Origin: JAWWBL01 sp033720975
GTDB lineage: Bacteria; Actinomycetota; Acidimicrobiia; Spongiisociales; ZC4RG35
DNA length: 6,844 nt
NCBI GenBank assembly: GCA_033720975.1
Contig: JAWWBL010000091.1
Span: 1-6,844 of the forward strand
Reading direction: 5' to 3'
A model generated the notes under the pieces. The model ran no database searches. It had not been told where the DNA came from and saw nothing but the letters and a program-made list of their open reading frames with translations. A program made the position numbers and the translations under genes. Positions 5,487 to 6,844 of the stretch are shown piece after piece. Positions within the stretch are counted from its first letter, which is position 1. Every line of letters begins with the position of its first letter.

Positions 5487-5566
5487 GAGCCCAATACCGA
5501 ATAAAGGCCAGGGCTTCGGAATCGTACGACAGAGATATCAACTATGGAGATCGGCGAATCTACGAG

Positions 5567-5956
5567 TTAGGTCGGCCCAGCCTCGGTGATCGAGAGCATG
5601 TTGCCGGCGGGGTCCAGAAACCAGGCGACGCGGTCGCCGTTGGGAAACGTGCAGATTCCGTCATCGTCCTGCTCCAGCATCTCGAAGAACTCGAAGACAA
5701 CCCCTCGCGCCGACAGGGCTGTCAGCGCCTGCTCGATGTCGTCGACCTTCCATCCCAGCACTGAGTGCGGCGGCGGTGTGTGCTCGGGGAGCACCGAGAC
5801 GCGCAACGTGTCGCGGTCACCGACGGAAAAGACGAGCGCAACACCGGGCTCCTCGGCCACGAATCGCAGGCCGAGGACGCCCTCGTAGAAGGCCCGGGCG
5901 GCTTCAGCGTTGGCCGTGGCCACGAACGCGAGGATCGGTGCCGACTCGAGGCTCAT
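5567..5956 (-). CDS. VOC-family protein (glyoxalase/bleomycin-resistance/dioxygenase fold)
   Basis: This 129-residue protein has the two beta-alpha-beta-beta-beta modules of the vicinal oxygen chelate fold. Module one covers about 7-55 (ILAFVATANAEAARAFYEGVLGLRFV, then VALVFSVGDRDTLRVSV). Module two covers about 66-127 (VLGWKVDDIEQALTALSARGV, DDDGICTFPNGDRVAWFLDPAGNMLSITE). The closing FLDPAGNMLSITE with a terminal glutamate is a family signature and a usual metal ligand position. Members include glyoxalase I, thiol transferases, dioxygenases and drug-binding proteins. The substrate cannot be assigned, and many such small genes are uncharacterised. Its ATG directly follows the TGA of the decarboxylase gene (TGAATG, no gap), so the two are almost certainly in one transcript with coupled translation. 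The family call is strong; the reaction is unknown. Confidence 0.88.
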   Translation of the reverse strand: MSLESAPILAFVATANAEAARAFYEGVLGLRFVAEEPGVALVFSVGDRDTLRVSVLPEHTPPPHSVLGWKVDDIEQALTALSARGVVFEFFEMLEQDDDGICTFPNGDRVAWFLDPAGNMLSITEAGPT

Positions 5957-6844
5957 TCAGCCGATGAGGGTCTTCTCGATGATGTCGATGGCGTGGTCGA
6001 CGTGATCGATCGTCGTCCGCCGGTTGAGGATGGCGAACCTGAGGACGAAGCGGCCACCCACACGGGTGGGGCTCAAGTGAACCGTGCGGTCCTTATTGAC
6101 CGCTTCCAAGGCCGCCCTGCCCAGGCCGTCGTCGTCGAACCCGAATGCCACGATCGAGAGATCGGGATCCCAAGGTGTCTCGATGCCGTGGATCCCGGAG
6201 AGCCTCTCGTACGCATGCCAGGCCAGGTCGAGACTGGAGTCGAGAGCATCCCGGAATGGCGCGACACCGTGGAGCTGCAGGGGGAGCCACACCGACAGTG
6301 CGCGGAAAGGCCGACTCAGCTCGGGCCCGAGTGAGGCGATGTCCCGGATCCCGAGGTGGTGGTCATCGTCACGGAGGTACGCACCCCGGCCCTGATGGGC
6401 GTCGACGAGGGATTGTTCGTCCCGGACCAGCAGGGCCCCGACCCCGAATGGGATGGACAGCCCCTTGTGCGGGTCGAGGGCGATCGAATTTGCCCCGCCG
6501 ATGCCCGCCAGGTGCGCCTTGCCCCGCTCTGTCAGCTGGAAGAAGCCTCCGTAGGCGGCGTCGACATGGATCCATAGGCCTTCTCGCTCTCGCAGTTCCT
6601 CAAGTTCCATCAGCGGGTCGACGGTTCCGGTGTCCGTCGATCCAGCGGAGGCCACGACGAGCAAGGGCTCCCGACCCCTGGCTCGGTCGGCAGCGATCCG
6701 TGCCGCCAGGTCCGCAAGATCGATGCGGAGGTCGCGGTCCACGCCAACCACCACGACTTGATCCGATCGGAACCCGGCCAGACGTGCCGCTTTGGTGACG
6801 GAGTGATGGGTATGCGGCGTCACATAGATGACACCGCGGCTGAA
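5957..6844 (-). CDS. Group II pyridoxal-phosphate-dependent decarboxylase, 5' end outside the window
   Basis: This is the C-terminal 295 residues of a PLP-dependent amino-acid decarboxylase (the aromatic-L-amino-acid/glutamate decarboxylase group). The frame is open to the window end (FSRGVIYVTPHTHHSV), so the GTG at 6823 is internal. THHSVTKAARLAG matches the cofactor-stacking His region. ASAGSTDTGTVDPL and WIHVDAAYGG contain the Asp that contacts the pyridine nitrogen. LDPHKG holds the lysine (codon 6466-6464) that forms the Schiff base, followed by PFGVGALLVRD. The C-terminal domain ends with GGRFVLRFAILNRRTT and a final helix. Full-length relatives are about 450-500 residues, so roughly the first third is missing. 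It would decarboxylate an amino acid in the cytoplasm; whether tyrosine, tryptophan, aspartate or another cannot be told from this part. It is transcribed with the abutting VOC gene. Confidence 0.92.
   Translation of the reverse strand, partial: FSRGVIYVTPHTHHSVTKAARLAGFRSDQVVVVGVDRDLRIDLADLAARIAADRARGREPLLVVASAGSTDTGTVDPLMELEELREREGLWIHVDAAYGGFFQLTERGKAHLAGIGGANSIALDPHKGLSIPFGVGALLVRDEQSLVDAHQGRGAYLRDDDHHLGIRDIASLGPELSRPFRALSVWLPLQLHGVAPFRDALDSSLDLAWHAYERLSGIHGIETPWDPDLSIVAFGFDDDGLGRAALEAVNKDRTVHLSPTRVGGRFVLRFAILNRRTTIDHVDHAIDIIEKTLIG

Overview
This GC-rich window looks like chromosomal DNA from an actinobacterium (Actinomycetota). The signs are a DUF222/HNH (13E12-type) nuclease remnant, very short ECF sigma and anti-sigma genes, a TTG start, and lipoproteins with clean lipoboxes. 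The sigma factor and the mixture of genes are reminiscent of Acidimicrobiia, but that placement is an impression from memory, not something I could test.

Layout. (1) Positions 1-512, plus strand: the C-terminal part of a DUF222/HNH endonuclease, broken by a one-base frameshift near 300. (2) 668-1210, plus: a six-helix integral membrane protein of unknown function, possibly read from a leaderless mRNA. (3) 1211-1545: a gene-free convergent region with two strong hairpins (1342-1374 and 1460-1498). (4) 1546-1941, minus: a SnoaL/NTF2-like protein. (5) 2021-2665, minus: a lipoprotein. (6) 2743-4131, plus: a predicted lipoprotein of the amidohydrolase superfamily, divergent from the lipoprotein before it. 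(7) 4167-5012 and 5009-5476, minus: a membrane-anchored putative anti-sigma factor that overlaps its ECF sigma factor by 4 bases. (8) 5567-5956 and 5957-6844, minus: a VOC-family (glyoxalase-like) protein abutting a group II PLP-dependent decarboxylase that runs off the window.

The most notable observation is that the whole extracytoplasmic domain of the anti-sigma factor (about 186 residues) is present a second time as the mature part of the lipoprotein at 2021-2665. The two copies are about three quarters identical in protein and about 84% identical in a 150-base stretch of DNA that I aligned by hand. They lie in the same orientation on either side of the amidohydrolase gene. The locus therefore reads as an envelope signalling module: a sigma factor, a transmembrane regulator with an external domain, a free lipid-anchored copy of that domain, and a surface-anchored metal hydrolase. 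The regulatory link is inference. The duplication is directly visible.
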